54,600 nt of DNA, taken from assembly GCF_023715645.1 (NCBI RefSeq), contig NZ_JAMBOP010000034.1, positions 1-54,600 on the forward strand, in the 5' to 3' direction. Both the position numbers and the translations under genes were made by a program. Positions within the stretch are counted from its first letter, which is position 1; every line of letters starts with the position of its first letter. Of this stretch, positions 39,844 to 49,195 are shown in pieces. The notes below the pieces were generated by a model. The model saw only the letters and a list, made by a program, of their open reading frames with translations. It ran no database searches and had not been told where the DNA came from. The DNA comes from Bacillus cytotoxicus. GTDB lineage: Bacteria; Bacillota; Bacilli; Bacillales; Bacillaceae_G.

Positions 39844-40989
39844 CTACCCCCTTTGATCCGCAACAATATGAATATCAATATTCTTCGTCTGTCTCATAAT
39901 TTCATTTACAATCGAACCTTTGCGAATTTCTTCCCATCTTGTTCTGGCTGATTGTCCAAGCAAAACTTGGGTGACTTGTCGTTCTTTTGCCACTTTAATA
40001 ATGACATCCGCTGGTTTACTACCTTTTGCTTCTTCTAATAAAAAGGTTGCCTCAAATTGATTCGTTAATGCTTTCCACTCTTCAATCACTTGTTTTTTTG
40101 CTTCTGCTATCGATTCAATTGTTTCTCTTTCTACATTTAATACATATAACTCTGCATTTAAACGGTTGGCCATGCGCCATCCGCGGCGAATGAGTTTTTC
40201 TGCCGTGGAACTGTACTGCACGCAAACAAGAATTTTTTCTTTTACTCCAATTGGTTCTTCCGAAAATTGACTAATTTTCTCGTCCATATCATCCGCAACT
40301 TCTCGAAGTGATAATTCGCGGAGTGCTCCTAAATTATTTAGTGTAAAAAAGTGATTTAAGCTCCGCCCTATTTTTTCTTCCTTATATATCTTTCCGTCCA
40401 TTAATCGTTTTCGTAGTACTTCTGGCGTGACATCCACAAGCTGAATTTCATTGGCCTTTTGTAAAATGAAGTCAGGCACGCGCTCTCTTACTTTAACTCC
40501 TGTAATTTGCTCGACAATATCGTGAACACTTTCCAAATGTTGAATGTTGAATGCAGATAAAACATCAATGCCCGCATCCAATAATTCTTCCACATCTTGA
40601 TAGCGTTTTTTATGTTTCGAACCAGGGATATTCGTATGGGCTAACTCATCTACAATCACAACTTGTGGTGCCCGTTTAATAATTGCTTCGACATTCAGTT
40701 CTGGAAACACTTTCTCTTTATAATGAATGTCTTTTAACGGAACAGCTTCTAAATCAACAATCGCCTCTTCTGTTTCTGTTCGTCCGTGCGTTTCAATGAG
40801 GCCAATTACAACATCAATGCCTTCTTTTCGCATCTCTCTTGCATCAAAAAGCATTTTATAACTTTTTCCAACTCCAGGAGCTGCTCCGACATAAAGCTTT
40901 AATTTCCCTCTGTTTTGTTGACGAATGTATTCTAAGTATTCTTCTGGCGTTCGCCTTTGAAATGTTGGCTTATAGTCATCTGCATACAT
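39844..40989 (-). CDS. kdpD: KdpD sensor and USP domains without histidine kinase
   Basis: The 381-residue protein has the KdpD ATP-binding sensor domain (Walker A GAAPGVGKSY at 35-44, VDELAHTNIPGSKHKKRYQD) and a universal-stress-protein domain (about 235-375) ending near LGQSARTRWEE. It lacks the four membrane helices and histidine kinase of full KdpD (about 890 residues) and stops cleanly at 39844; no kinase fragment or kdpE follows. ATG 40989 has GGGGGA upstream. USP domains of firmicute KdpD bind c-di-AMP, so this could be a c-di-AMP effector acting directly on KdpFABC. Confidence 0.88.
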   Translation of the reverse strand: MYADDYKPTFQRRTPEEYLEYIRQQNRGKLKLYVGAAPGVGKSYKMLFDAREMRKEGIDVVIGLIETHGRTETEEAIVDLEAVPLKDIHYKEKVFPELNVEAIIKRAPQVVIVDELAHTNIPGSKHKKRYQDVEELLDAGIDVLSAFNIQHLESVHDIVEQITGVKVRERVPDFILQKANEIQLVDVTPEVLRKRLMDGKIYKEEKIGRSLNHFFTLNNLGALRELSLREVADDMDEKISQFSEEPIGVKEKILVCVQYSSTAEKLIRRGWRMANRLNAELYVLNVERETIESIAEAKKQVIEEWKALTNQFEATFLLEEAKGSKPADVIIKVAKERQVTQVLLGQSARTRWEEIRKGSIVNEIMRQTKNIDIHIVADQRG

Positions 40990-41011
40990 TACAAGTTCCC
41001 CCATCCTACCA

Positions 41012-41052
41012 AACAATGCTACCCCAATCCCTTAGATTGAGGTAGCATTGTT
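41012..41052 (-). terminator. Hairpin between kdpC and kdpD
   Basis: An 18-bp stem with one mismatch (AACAATGCTACCCCAATC with GATTGAGGTAGCATTGTT) fills the kdpC-kdpD gap. On the minus strand only a weak T-run follows (TGTTTGG), so it may attenuate or stabilise the mRNA and lower kdpD expression. Confidence 0.6.
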
Positions 41053-41055
41053 ATT

Positions 41056-41643
41056 TTATTTCATCATTTTTTGTAATTCTACATTTAACTTCAACACATT
41101 GACGCGATCTTCCCCAAACAATCCAAGTGCTTTTCCTTCTGTTTGCGATTCGATCAGCTTATTAAGTTCTTCTTTCGGAATATTCGTTACTTTAGAGATG
41201 CGATCCACTTGTACGTGAGCTGCTTGTGGACTAATATCTGGATCTAATCCTGAACCTGAATTCGTTACTAAATCCATTGGAATTTCTGTAACAGGAACTG
41301 CCGGATTTTCTTTCTTCCAATTTTCCACACTCTCTTCTACACGTTTTACTAAATCCGGGTTAGACGGTGCATAGTTATTCGATCCAGATGCTTCTGCTTT
41401 ATATTCTATACTAGAGACACGTCCATGAAAATAACGTGGGTCTGTAAAATTTTGACCGATTAATTTCGAACCAATCACTTCATTTTTGTCGTTATAGATA
41501 AGACTTCCGTCTGCATTATCTTTCATAACTGCTTGGGCAATTCCTGTAACTAAAAGTGGATAAATAAGCCCGCACACAACAAGAAATGTAAAAGTTATAC
41601 GAATGACAGGTGAAAGTATCTTTTGTTTCTCATACATTTTCAT
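41056..41643 (-). CDS. kdpC: K+-transporting ATPase subunit KdpC
   Basis: The 195-residue protein has one N-terminal membrane helix (about 13-35) and the KdpC extracytoplasmic domain: [29 protein letters not shown], and [19 protein letters not shown]. It serves as the catalytic chaperone of the high-affinity KdpFABC pump. AAAGGGG precedes the ATG, 12 nt after kdpB. Confidence 0.96.
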   Translation of the reverse strand: MKMYEKQKILSPVIRITFTFLVVCGLIYPLLVTGIAQAVMKDNADGSLIYNDKNEVIGSKLIGQNFTDPRYFHGRVSSIEYKAEASGSNNYAPSNPDLVKRVEESVENWKKENPAVPVTEIPMDLVTNSGSGLDPDISPQAAHVQVDRISKVTNIPKEELNKLIESQTEGKALGLFGEDRVNVLKLNVELQKMMK

Positions 41644-41655
41644 TTCCCCTTTTCT

Positions 41656-43758
41656 TTAAATGAACACTCCGACAATCATGTCAATCAGCTTAATACAAAC
41701 GAATGGAACAATCACTCCACCAAGTCCATAGATGAATAAGTTACGTCCTAACAATGCATTGGAACTCATCGGTTTATATGCAATCCCTCTCATCGCTAGC
41801 GGAATAAGCAGCGGGATAATAATCGCATTAAAGATAAGTGCTGATAAAATCGCTGATAGCGGTGAATGTAATTTCATCACGTTCAGAGCTTCCATTTGCG
41901 GAATTGCCAATGTAAACATCGCTGGGATAATTGCAAAATATTTCGCAATATCATTTGCGATACTAAATGTTGTAAGAGCACCGCGTGTCATTAATAGCTG
42001 CTTACCAATCCCTACAACCTCAATGATTTTCGTTGGGTTTGAATCTAAGTCGATCATATTTGCGGCTTCTTTCGCCGCTGCTGTACCACTATTCATCGCT
42101 AAACCAACATCGGCCTGTGCTAAAGCTGGTGCATCATTTGTTCCATCACCTGTCATCGCAACAAGCTTTCCTTTGTCTTGTTCTGCTTTAATCACCGCAA
42201 TTTTATCTTCCGGCTTACATTCTGCAACAAATTCATCCACACCTGCTTCTTTCGCAATCGTTGCGGCAGTAAGCGGGTTATCACCTGTACACATTACTGT
42301 TTTAATCCCCATTTGACGAAGCTGTTCAAAACGTTCGCGCATCCCTGGTTTAACAGTATCTTTTAAATAGATTAATCCGTAAATACGATCATTCGCTGCA
42401 ACAGCAAGCGGTGTACCGCCTTCTTTTGCAATTAGATCCGCTTTTTGATTTAAATCTTTCGGAACTGTGCCGCCTTGTGATTGTACCCATTCAATAACAG
42501 CACCAACCGCACCTTTTCGTACTTTTATGCCATCCGCTAAGTCCACACCGCTCATCCGTGTCTCTGCTTTAAATGGGACAAACTCACCTTGCTCAGCAAG
42601 TGCACCATTATAAGGGAGTGCTTTTGATTGTACATATTCAATCACTGAACGTCCTTCTGGCGTCTCATCTAACACAGAGCTAATTGCTGCCCATTTTGCC
42701 ACTTGTTCAATCGTTTCATTTCCTACTGGTAAAAGTGTGTGTGCCATACGATTACCGAATGTAATTGTCCCCGTTTTATCTAAAATAATTGTGTTAATAT
42801 CACCGGCTGCTTCTACTGCTTTACCACTCATTGCTAATACGTTAAACTTCGTTACACGGTCCATACCGGCAATCCCGATCGCCGATAACAAACCACCAAT
42901 TGTCGTTGGAATTAAACAAACAAGAAGTGCAACGAGTATAGCTGTATCAATTTGAAAACCAAGATAATTCGTAAAGATCGGCAATGTCACAACAACGATT
43001 AAGAAAATAAGTGTTAAACTCGTTAATACCGTATTAAGAGCAATTTCATTTGGTGTTTTTTGACGAGATGCCCCTTCTACTAAAGAAATCATTTTATCTA
43101 AGAAAGATTCGCCAGGATTACTTGTAATTCGAATTGTAATTTCATCACTTACCACCATTGTTCCGCCTGTAACGGAGCAAAAATCACCGCCAGCTTCTTT
43201 CATAACTGGTGCGGATTCCCCAGTAATTGCTGATTCATCAACAGATGCTAACCCGCGAATGACTTCTCCATCACTCGGAATCATTTCACCTTGTTTAACA
43301 AGAACAACATCACCTTTTTTTAGTTCCGTTGCTGAAACTCTAGCAACACTTCCATTTTCTTTGATTACATTAGCAAAGACATCTTTTTTCGATTGTTTTA
43401 AAGAATCAGCTTGTGCTTTCCCGCGTCCTTCTGCTAATGCTTCTGCGAAATTAGCAAACAAAACAGTGAATAATAGAATAAGAGAAACCGTTATATTAAA
43501 CCACCCTGGGATATTACTAGATCCACTAGGTAAAAATGATAAAATTAATGTTAGGAAAAATCCAATTTCCACCACAAACATAATCGGATTTTTTACCATC
43601 ACTCGTGGGTTCAATTTTGCAAAAGCTTCTTTTATCGCATTTGTAATAATGTCACCATCCATCGTTTTTGCTTGTCTCACTTCATTTTCGACTTCTGTTT
43701 TTGGTGATACAAGCGATTGATTCGGTTGTTTATCTTTTACCACTACAGGTTTCATCAT
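41656..43758 (-). CDS. kdpB: K+-transporting P-type ATPase subunit KdpB
   Basis: The 700-residue P-type ATPase has the phosphorylation motif [11 protein letters not shown], the actuator motif [26 protein letters not shown], and seven helices. KdpB hydrolyses ATP to drive K+ uptake through KdpA. Two adjacent ATGs (43758, 43755) lie behind GGAGGAG; either is possible. It follows kdpA by 10 nt. Confidence 0.97.
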   Translation of the reverse strand: MMKPVVVKDKQPNQSLVSPKTEVENEVRQAKTMDGDIITNAIKEAFAKLNPRVMVKNPIMFVVEIGFFLTLILSFLPSGSSNIPGWFNITVSLILLFTVLFANFAEALAEGRGKAQADSLKQSKKDVFANVIKENGSVARVSATELKKGDVVLVKQGEMIPSDGEVIRGLASVDESAITGESAPVMKEAGGDFCSVTGGTMVVSDEITIRITSNPGESFLDKMISLVEGASRQKTPNEIALNTVLTSLTLIFLIVVVTLPIFTNYLGFQIDTAILVALLVCLIPTTIGGLLSAIGIAGMDRVTKFNVLAMSGKAVEAAGDINTIILDKTGTITFGNRMAHTLLPVGNETIEQVAKWAAISSVLDETPEGRSVIEYVQSKALPYNGALAEQGEFVPFKAETRMSGVDLADGIKVRKGAVGAVIEWVQSQGGTVPKDLNQKADLIAKEGGTPLAVAANDRIYGLIYLKDTVKPGMRERFEQLRQMGIKTVMCTGDNPLTAATIAKEAGVDEFVAECKPEDKIAVIKAEQDKGKLVAMTGDGTNDAPALAQADVGLAMNSGTAAAKEAANMIDLDSNPTKIIEVVGIGKQLLMTRGALTTFSIANDIAKYFAIIPAMFTLAIPQMEALNVMKLHSPLSAILSALIFNAIIIPLLIPLAMRGIAYKPMSSNALLGRNLFIYGLGGVIVPFVCIKLIDMIVGVFI

Positions 43759-43768
43759 GTCTCCTCCA

Positions 43769-45436
43769 TTACTTCAATGTAAGAAATTCTGCAATTGGTC
43801 CTAACACTAACATTGGGAAGAACGTTAATGCCCCAACAATGACAATTGTTCCAATGAAAATGCCGCCAAATAAACTATTATCTGTTCGGAATGTTCCGAT
43901 TGTTTCTGGTACGACCGTTTTCTCTTTTAATGAAGCCGCTACAGCGAGCATTGTAATTAAGCTGAAATAACGTCCTAAAAACATCACGATACCAGTTGTA
44001 ATATTCCAAAACGCCGTATTGTCTCCTAACCCTTCAAAACCGGAACCGTTATTCGCCGCCGAAGAAGTATATTCATATACAACTTGTGTCAAACCGTGAA
44101 AACCGGAGTTTGAAATAGCATCTGTTCCGAGATGAGTCGAAAGAGCTAATGCTGAAAATCCTAAAATCAGTAAAGGATGAAATAGTATTGTTACCGCAAT
44201 TAATTTCATTTCATTTCCTTCAATCTTCTTCCCTAAAAATTCTGGTGTCCGTCCCACCATTAACCCTGATATAAAGACCGCGATGATTGCGTACATAATA
44301 ATATTGATAAATCCTGCACCAACCCCGCCGTATACTGTATTTAACATCATATTTACAAGTGGTACGAGTCCGCCAATTGGTGTTAACGTATCGTGCATTG
44401 TATCAACAGCACCTGTTTCCGCTGCCGTTGTTACGGTTGCATACAGTGACGAAAATACTGTTCCAAAACGAACTTCTTTTCCTTCTACACTGCCTTGACT
44501 ATGCTGCATTCCCATTTGATTTAACGTTGGGTTTCCATGTAACTCTGACGTCACAATTGTTGCAAACCCCATTAAAAAGACGATGAATAAAGAAACGAAA
44601 AGAACACGTCCTTGCTTTTTATTCCCAACCATTCTTCCGTACGTAAATGGCAGGGCTGTTGGTAACAACATCATAAGTATCATCTGTAAAATGTTACTAA
44701 TTTGACCTGGGTTTTCAAATGGATGCGTCGAGTTTGCCCCGAAAAATCCTCCGCCGTTGTTCCCGAGTTCCTTAATCGAAACGAAAGAAGCAACTGGACC
44801 ACGTAATATACTTTGTTTCACACCTTCAATTGTGTGAGCTGTAACTGCTCCTTCTAACGTTTGCGGTACACCAAGAGCAACGAAGATCAATGCTCCTATA
44901 AATGCAATTGGGAGAAAAACTCTTGTTAATGCACGTGTAAAATCTACGAAGAAATTTCCAAGTTCTTTCCCTGCTAAACCTCTTATAAAAGCCATTACAA
45001 TTGCTAATGTTGTCGCTGGTGCTGTAAACATTAAAAACGTAATTCCGATTAATTGTGATAAGTACGATATACCATTTTCACCGCTGTAATGCTGCAAATT
45101 TGTATCCGCCATAAAACTAATCGCTGTATTAAAAGCGAGTGTAGGTTCCATTCCCTGAACATGAGCTGGATTTAATGGCAATACGCCTTGCAAGCGAAGT
45201 ACGAAGTAGACAACAACAATCATAAAACCATTAAGTGCAACTAATGATAATGCATATTGCTTCCAACTCTGGTTATAAGGTTTCACACCCGAAATTTTAA
45301 AAATAATATTTTCAATCGGCCCGAACACTTTATCCAATCTACGATTCCCTTGAAACGCCTTCTCTAAATAAATTCCGGTTGGCTTTGCAATAAGAACAAA
45401 TAATAACATTGTGACCAAAACGGCAATCCAAATCAT
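43769..45436 (-). CDS. kdpA: K+-transporting ATPase subunit KdpA
   Basis: The 555-residue protein has ten helices and the four channel-like pore repeats of KdpA, for example [32 protein letters not shown] and [13 protein letters not shown]. It selects and channels K+ in the KdpFABC complex. It lies 19 nt after kdpF. Confidence 0.97.
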   Translation of the reverse strand: MIWIAVLVTMLLFVLIAKPTGIYLEKAFQGNRRLDKVFGPIENIIFKISGVKPYNQSWKQYALSLVALNGFMIVVVYFVLRLQGVLPLNPAHVQGMEPTLAFNTAISFMADTNLQHYSGENGISYLSQLIGITFLMFTAPATTLAIVMAFIRGLAGKELGNFFVDFTRALTRVFLPIAFIGALIFVALGVPQTLEGAVTAHTIEGVKQSILRGPVASFVSIKELGNNGGGFFGANSTHPFENPGQISNILQMILMMLLPTALPFTYGRMVGNKKQGRVLFVSLFIVFLMGFATIVTSELHGNPTLNQMGMQHSQGSVEGKEVRFGTVFSSLYATVTTAAETGAVDTMHDTLTPIGGLVPLVNMMLNTVYGGVGAGFINIIMYAIIAVFISGLMVGRTPEFLGKKIEGNEMKLIAVTILFHPLLILGFSALALSTHLGTDAISNSGFHGLTQVVYEYTSSAANNGSGFEGLGDNTAFWNITTGIVMFLGRYFSLITMLAVAASLKEKTVVPETIGTFRTDNSLFGGIFIGTIVIVGALTFFPMLVLGPIAEFLTLK

Positions 45437-45455
45437 AATAAATGCTTCCCCCTAA

Positions 45456-45536
45456 TTAAAACTTTTCTGGATTTAATAGCGCATAAACTAAGTACACAGT
45501 AAGTAAGGCAACAATGATTGATAGTGCAATCGTCAT
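45456..45536 (-). CDS. kdpF: K+-transporting ATPase small subunit KdpF
   Basis: The 26-residue peptide MTIALSIIVALLTVYLVYAL.. followed by LNPEKF is a single membrane helix with the conserved YALLxPExF end of KdpF, which stabilises the complex. The start overlaps the stop of a preceding 34-codon gene (ATGA), implying coupling. GGAAGGGAAG lies upstream. Confidence 0.93.
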   Translation of the reverse strand: MTIALSIIVALLTVYLVYALLNPEKF

Positions 45537-45637
45537 CGCTTCTTCCCTTCCTTCATAACATGATCCGACCATCTTGCAATACCAATCATCAATCCAACTA
45601 ACACAACTAAAATTGCTATCATAGCGATATCTAACAT
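45533..45637 (-). CDS. 34-residue membrane micro-protein preceding kdpF
   Basis: The frame begins MLDIAMIAILVVLVGLMIG, one membrane helix, followed by IARWSDHVMKEGKKR. GGGGGATGA lies just upstream; a second ATG at 45640 is possible. Its stop overlaps the kdpF start (ATGA), so it is translated with the operon. It looks like an extra small Kdp-associated subunit. I do not recall a standard name. Confidence 0.7.
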   Translation of the reverse strand: MLDIAMIAILVVLVGLMIGIARWSDHVMKEGKKR

Positions 45638-45680
45638 CATTCATCCCCCATTAAATGTAAAATTTTTCCATCTAAAGCGT

Positions 45681-45712
45681 AAAAAAGAACACTGAGGATC
45701 TACTCAGTGTTC
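45681..45712 (-). terminator. Terminator of the kdp c-di-AMP riboswitch
   Basis: GAACACTGAG / CTCAGTGTTC with a 6-nt loop is followed on the minus strand by CTTTTTT-type sequence, between the aptamer and the first kdp gene: the expected expression platform of an OFF switch. Confidence 0.82.
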
Positions 45713-45734
45713 GAAAATGAACAACACGAAAGTA

Positions 45735-45872
45735 AACCTCCTCTCCAAACGCTTACGAGGTTAGCTGTCGGATTCGGGCCTAAAGAGTAGCCCTACTTTC
45801 ATCATGAAAGATTCACCCCAAGTGACAATGCACAAAATTGGTTCCCCCGCTCCATTTCTGGACTCAGCGATA
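45735..45872 (-). ncRNA. ydaO/yuaA c-di-AMP riboswitch controlling kdp
   Basis: On the minus strand the conserved ydaO blocks appear in order: GCGGGGGAACCAATTTTG, CACTTGGGGTGAATC, a variable stem (CTTTCATGATGAAAG), TAGGGCTACTC, CCCGAATCCGACAGCTAACC and TCGTAAGCG. These riboswitches bind c-di-AMP and in most cases turn off potassium uptake genes. A terminator and the kdp operon follow directly. Confidence 0.92.
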
Positions 45873-45895
45873 TCAGGTTGTTTTTTTGGAAATTT

Positions 45896-45912
45896 TATGA
45901 ACAATTTATGAA
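45896..45912 (-). promoter_or_regulatory. Direct TTCATA repeat upstream of the kdp riboswitch
   Basis: On the minus strand TTCATA occurs twice at 11-bp spacing, as in the HssR-like sites, but no -10 sits at the conserved distance (AAAAAA there). An activator site is possible. Confidence 0.3.
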
Positions 45913-46114
45913 TGTAAATATACTCCTCTACATTTCACTTGTAAAGAGTTAAAATAACCAAAATATGAAAATATAAGACCCTTTAAACGCTTACATTTAG
46001 GATAAATACATCTCTATCATCTATTTCCTTTTATTTTCTTCCTTTTTCATTATGTATACGTTCTTTTACAAATGTAAAAAGGAAATTATCTCTATAAATC
46101 AAATACAACATAAC

Positions 46115-46186
46115 CTGCTCTTCTTGGTGGAAAAAAGCCCTGACCGCTTCTATACACAGCCAGGACCTCTCCCTAAAAAAATGCAG
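46115..46186 (-). repeat. Diverged family A core
   Basis: The minus strand carries CTGGCTGTGTATAGAAGCGG then TCAGGGC, as in other family A cores. Together with the next copy it fills the gap between the kdp riboswitch and the upstream gene pair. Confidence 0.45.
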
Positions 46187-46257
46187 TTTTATCAACACCC
46201 AAATTACTGCCACACTGTATAAAATAGGATCCGCTACTCGCTTACTCCTTCTGTTTC

Positions 46258-46348
46258 AAACCCCGCTCGTGGCACCAAAAAGGCCCTAACCGCTTCTATG
46301 CACGGCCAGAGCCACTCATCCTCCCTAAAAGAAAAGAGGTTTGTCTAA
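46258..46348 (-). repeat. Diverged family A core
   Basis: The minus strand carries AAACCTCTTTTCTTTTAGGG, then CTGGCCGTGCATAGAAGCGG, TTAGGGCC and TGGTGCCACG, close to the copy at 26903-26992. Confidence 0.5.
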
Positions 46349-46359
46349 CTTTCTAAACA

Positions 46360-46596
46360 TTACAGAAAAGACCGTAAATTACGCCCCCGAATACACACTT
46401 GCAAAAGTTCTGCATGTTGCTTCTCATATTCAATAATGTCTTGCTCTAAATACAATCGGATACCTTCTGGCGGAAGAATCACCTGCGGCTTCGGAAAGAA
46501 TGGATCATGCTCTGCTAATTCATGTACTCGTTCTAACGATAGTGCCCAACGCTTTGCTAAATCACGACAAAGTAATATTTTCATCACTTCGTTCAT
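46360..46596 (-). CDS. AlpA/excisionase-like small helix-turn-helix protein
   Basis: The 78-residue protein RDLAKRWALSLERVHELAEHD.. with FFPKPQVILPPEGIRLYLEQDI looks like a MerR/AlpA-type winged helix-turn-helix, the kind used to choose DNA sites. GGAGG lies 8 nt before the ATG, 17 nt after the preceding gene on the same strand. Both lie downstream of a c-di-AMP riboswitch. The target is unknown. Confidence 0.68.
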   Translation of the reverse strand: MNEVMKILLCRDLAKRWALSLERVHELAEHDPFFPKPQVILPPEGIRLYLEQDIIEYEKQHAELLQVCIRGRNLRSFL

Positions 46597-46613
46597 ATCC
46601 GATTCCTCCGCTC

Positions 46614-47015
46614 CTACTCTAGGGTCAAAAACGAAATATTGTCACAAGTTGTAAACACCACTATTTTAATGCCAATTGTTTCATAGAGGTGCTTTGGATA
46701 TTGTTTATTTCGCGTGACGACTGTAATAGGCGCAGTAAAAGAAGAACGAATACGTTCGGCGAAGAAGCTAATTGTGGATAATTCATCGCCTAGCAAAATC
46801 GTTTTTTTAACTCCTTTGCATATTTTCACAATCATGCTCGGGTCATCCGGGCAACAATACGCTTGCTGAAACCCGCATTCTTTCACTTCACTTGCCACAT
46901 GTTCACTTGTTGTAAAAATAACCATTTCACTTTGAAAAGGCACTAAATCTTTCAAACTCTTTACTTTCGCAGCCTCTCCTACACAAATAAGCGTGTACTC
47001 TTTTTCCTCATCCAT
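46614..47015 (-). CDS. Protein of unknown function under a c-di-AMP riboswitch (TrkA-N-like?)
   Basis: The 133-residue soluble protein has alternating strands and helices (YTLICVGEAAKVKSL, MVIFTTSEHVASEVKECGF, AYCCPDDPSMIVKIC, ITVVTRNKQYPKHLYETIG). This suggests a Rossmann-type fold like the TrkA-N domains of K+ transport regulators, but the GxGxxG motif is missing. AAGGAGG precedes the ATG. A ydaO-type riboswitch directly upstream links it to c-di-AMP and ion balance. No family is firmly recognised. Confidence 0.7.
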   Translation of the reverse strand: MDEEKEYTLICVGEAAKVKSLKDLVPFQSEMVIFTTSEHVASEVKECGFQQAYCCPDDPSMIVKICKGVKKTILLGDELSTISFFAERIRSSFTAPITVVTRNKQYPKHLYETIGIKIVVFTTCDNISFLTLE

Positions 47016-47036
47016 ACACTGGATCCTCCTTCACAT

Positions 47037-47070
47037 AAAAGAATATTTACATATAGATTAAAATTCTTTT
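47037..47070 (-). terminator. Weak AT-rich hairpin after the second c-di-AMP riboswitch
   Basis: AAAAGAAT pairs with ATTCTTTT around an AT-rich interior, between aptamer and gene start; it may be the expression platform. Confidence 0.5.
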
Positions 47071-47109
47071 ATGCTAGTCGGATCGATGAATTGATGTATT
47101 CACTTGCAC

Positions 47110-47245
47110 CATCCTCTCTCAACACGCTTACGGAGTTAGCTGTCGGATTTGGGCTTTGAGAGTAGCCCTACCTTCAAAAAAGGATTCACCCCAAGTGACA
47201 ATGCACAAAATTGGTTCCTCCGCTCCAAATTTTGGATTCAGCGTT
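47110..47245 (-). ncRNA. Second ydaO/yuaA c-di-AMP riboswitch
   Basis: The minus strand has the same conserved blocks as the kdp copy: GGAGGAACCAATTTTGTGC, ATTGTCACTTGGGGTGAATC, TAGGGCTACTC, CCCAAATCCGACAGCTAACT and CGTAAGCG. The core is nearly identical and the variable stems differ. It precedes the 46614-47015 / 46360-46596 gene pair. Confidence 0.9.
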
Positions 47246-47304
47246 CTACAAAAATAGATTCTGGCTGATATACTACTCCTAAATTTGGAAAAAGTAAACA
47301 TGAA

Positions 47305-47333
47305 AAAAGCCAATTTTTTAAATTGGCTTTTGC
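47305..47333 (-). terminator. Terminator of the thi operon
   Basis: AAAAGCCAATT / AATTGGCTTTT with a short loop lies 16 nt past the thiD stop, T-rich on the minus strand. Confidence 0.8.
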
Positions 47334-47348
47334 AAAGGAAATACATAT

Positions 47349-48161
47349 TTATACACGTACATTTCTACGTCCGTACGCGAAATGATTCGTTGGTCCGTGA
47401 CCGCTGCCGATATTCAGTTCATCTTCAATCGCTATACTAATAAAGCTCTTCGCTTCACGAACTGCATCTGCAATCTCATACCTTTTCGCTAATCCTGCTG
47501 TTATAGCTGCCGCAAACGTACAACCACTTCCGTGCGTTTGACTAGAATCAATCCGTTTACTTCTATATTCCATAAACTCATTTCCATCAAACAATAAATC
47601 AATTACTTCATTCCCTTGATACGCTGCATGTCCGCCTTTCATCACAACAAACTTCGCTCCTAAATTATGCAACATTTTCGCAGCTTCTTGACTATCTTCA
47701 ATCGTATCAATCTTCATCCCTGTTAACACTTCTGCTTCAGGAACATTTGGCGTAATAACCGTTGCAAGTGGCAGCAAATGTTCTGTTAGTGCGGCAACTG
47801 CTTCTTGTTGTAATAACGACGCTCCGCCTTTAGCAATCATAACAGGGTCTAGCACAATATTATTCCATGAAAACGATTTAATATTTTCAGCTACGATTTT
47901 AATAATTTCACTATTAAATAACATCCCAAGTTTCACTGCATCAGGCGTTACATCCGTACCGATAGAATGTAACTGCCTTTCAATCCCTTCTATCGGTACA
48001 GGATACACCCCTTGTACACCGATCGTATTTTGGGCCGTAATTGCTGTAATGGCTGTCATTCCGTACACACCGAGTTCTTGAAACGTTTTTAAATCAGCTT
48101 GAATTCCCGCACCGCCGCCGCTATCGGATCCAGCAATCGTTAATGCTTTATTCACTTTCAT
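47349..48161 (-). CDS. thiD: HMP/HMP-phosphate kinase ThiD
   Basis: The 270-residue ribokinase-like protein phosphorylates hydroxymethylpyrimidine and its phosphate in thiamine synthesis. Landmarks are IAGSDSGGGAGIQADLKTF at the substrate site, VLDPVMIAKGG, and the anion hole QTHGSGCTFAAAI with the catalytic Cys of ThiD-type kinases. ATG 48161 is preferred over GTG 48170. It is the last gene of the thi operon, 14 nt after thiF. Confidence 0.94.
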   Translation of the reverse strand: MKVNKALTIAGSDSGGGAGIQADLKTFQELGVYGMTAITAITAQNTIGVQGVYPVPIEGIERQLHSIGTDVTPDAVKLGMLFNSEIIKIVAENIKSFSWNNIVLDPVMIAKGGASLLQQEAVAALTEHLLPLATVITPNVPEAEVLTGMKIDTIEDSQEAAKMLHNLGAKFVVMKGGHAAYQGNEVIDLLFDGNEFMEYRSKRIDSSQTHGSGCTFAAAITAGLAKRYEIADAVREAKSFISIAIEDELNIGSGHGPTNHFAYGRRNVRV

Positions 48162-48175
48162 TTCCTTCACCCTTT

Positions 48176-49195
48176 TTACCCAAAATAACGATGATAAATC
48201 GTTTTTGCTTCTGTTATATCCTTTGTGCCATGCACAAGCACACGGCCGTCTTGAAATGCAACTAACCGTTTATTATCAACAGAAAACGATAATAAATATG
48301 GATTGGCTGTTAAATCTGTTACATGGTTTTGTAGCAAATTTTGATACATAGACAAATGAAGCTGTACCTTATGCGGCGGACGAATTTGCACTGTGTTTCT
48401 GCCGCATAAAACAGCTGCCCTGTAAGTATTCTCCTTACTTAGATATGGATAAACGGCTTCCTCCCCGCATGACGGACATTGCTTGTTTCGCAGTTTTTGG
48501 ACATTCATGCATGAATATTCATTTTTCCATACATCAAATGACACAAGCCCTGCGCGAAGTGCCTCATAATCTTCTACTAAAATCTTTAATGCTTCCGCAA
48601 ATTGGTAGGATACAACAATGGATACAGCAGGCGAAATAATCCCTGCCGTATCACATGTCGCTCCGCCAAGCGGGATCGCTTGTAATAAACAAGATAGACA
48701 CGGCGTCTTTCCAGGCAAAATCGTATAAGAAAGACCGTAACTTCCAACACACGCTCCGTAAATCCACGGAACAGAATATTTTTGTGATATATCATTTACA
48801 ATAAACCGCGTCTCAAAGTTATCTGTTGCATCGATGATGAGATCTACATCTATAACAAGTATTTCTAACTCTTCTGCTGTTACATCTTGTACGTAAGCTT
48901 CAATCACTACATCGCTATTAATGGCTTGTAAGCGCCGCTTAGCTGCCACTGCCTTTGGTAAATGATTTTGGACATCTTCCTCGCAGTATAGCTGTTGACG
49001 CTGCAAATTACTCCAATCAATGTAATCGCGGTCAACAATCGTCACTTTGCCAACTCCAGCTCGAACGAGCATCTCTGCATTTGCACTCCCAAGCGCTCCC
49101 ACGCCGATAATCAGTACATGTTTTTCTCTTATTTTACGCTGTCCTTCTTCTCCAATTGGAGAGAACAACACTTGACGAGAATATCGGCTATTCAA
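48176..49195 (-). CDS. thiF: ThiS adenylyltransferase ThiF (MoeB/E1-like)
   Basis: The 339-residue E1-like enzyme adenylates the C-terminal Gly of ThiS. Features are the nucleotide loop [17 protein letters not shown], the [14 protein letters not shown] segment, and two zinc-binding Cys pairs (CLSCL and CPSCG). It has a rhodanese-less C-terminal extension. The start is TTG 49195 inside the end of thiG (8-bp overlap), with AAGGA upstream. Confidence 0.93.
   Translation of the reverse strand: MNSRYSRQVLFSPIGEEGQRKIREKHVLIIGVGALGSANAEMLVRAGVGKVTIVDRDYIDWSNLQRQQLYCEEDVQNHLPKAVAAKRRLQAINSDVVIEAYVQDVTAEELEILVIDVDLIIDATDNFETRFIVNDISQKYSVPWIYGACVGSYGLSYTILPGKTPCLSCLLQAIPLGGATCDTAGIISPAVSIVVSYQFAEALKILVEDYEALRAGLVSFDVWKNEYSCMNVQKLRNKQCPSCGEEAVYPYLSKENTYRAAVLCGRNTVQIRPPHKVQLHLSMYQNLLQNHVTDLTANPYLLSFSVDNKRLVAFQDGRVLVHGTKDITEAKTIYHRYFG

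Noticed and set aside
41732-42316. Plus-strand frame of 194 codons opposite kdpB
   Set aside because: It is a shadow of the conserved kdpB coding sequence, with no start signal or recognisable domain.
45456-45644. 62-residue frame as the KdpF protein
   Set aside because: Only the last 26 residues match KdpF; the preceding part is out of frame with the real 34-codon upstream gene.
46031-46213. Minus-strand frame of 60 codons
   Set aside because: It overlaps a family A core repeat and has no supported start.
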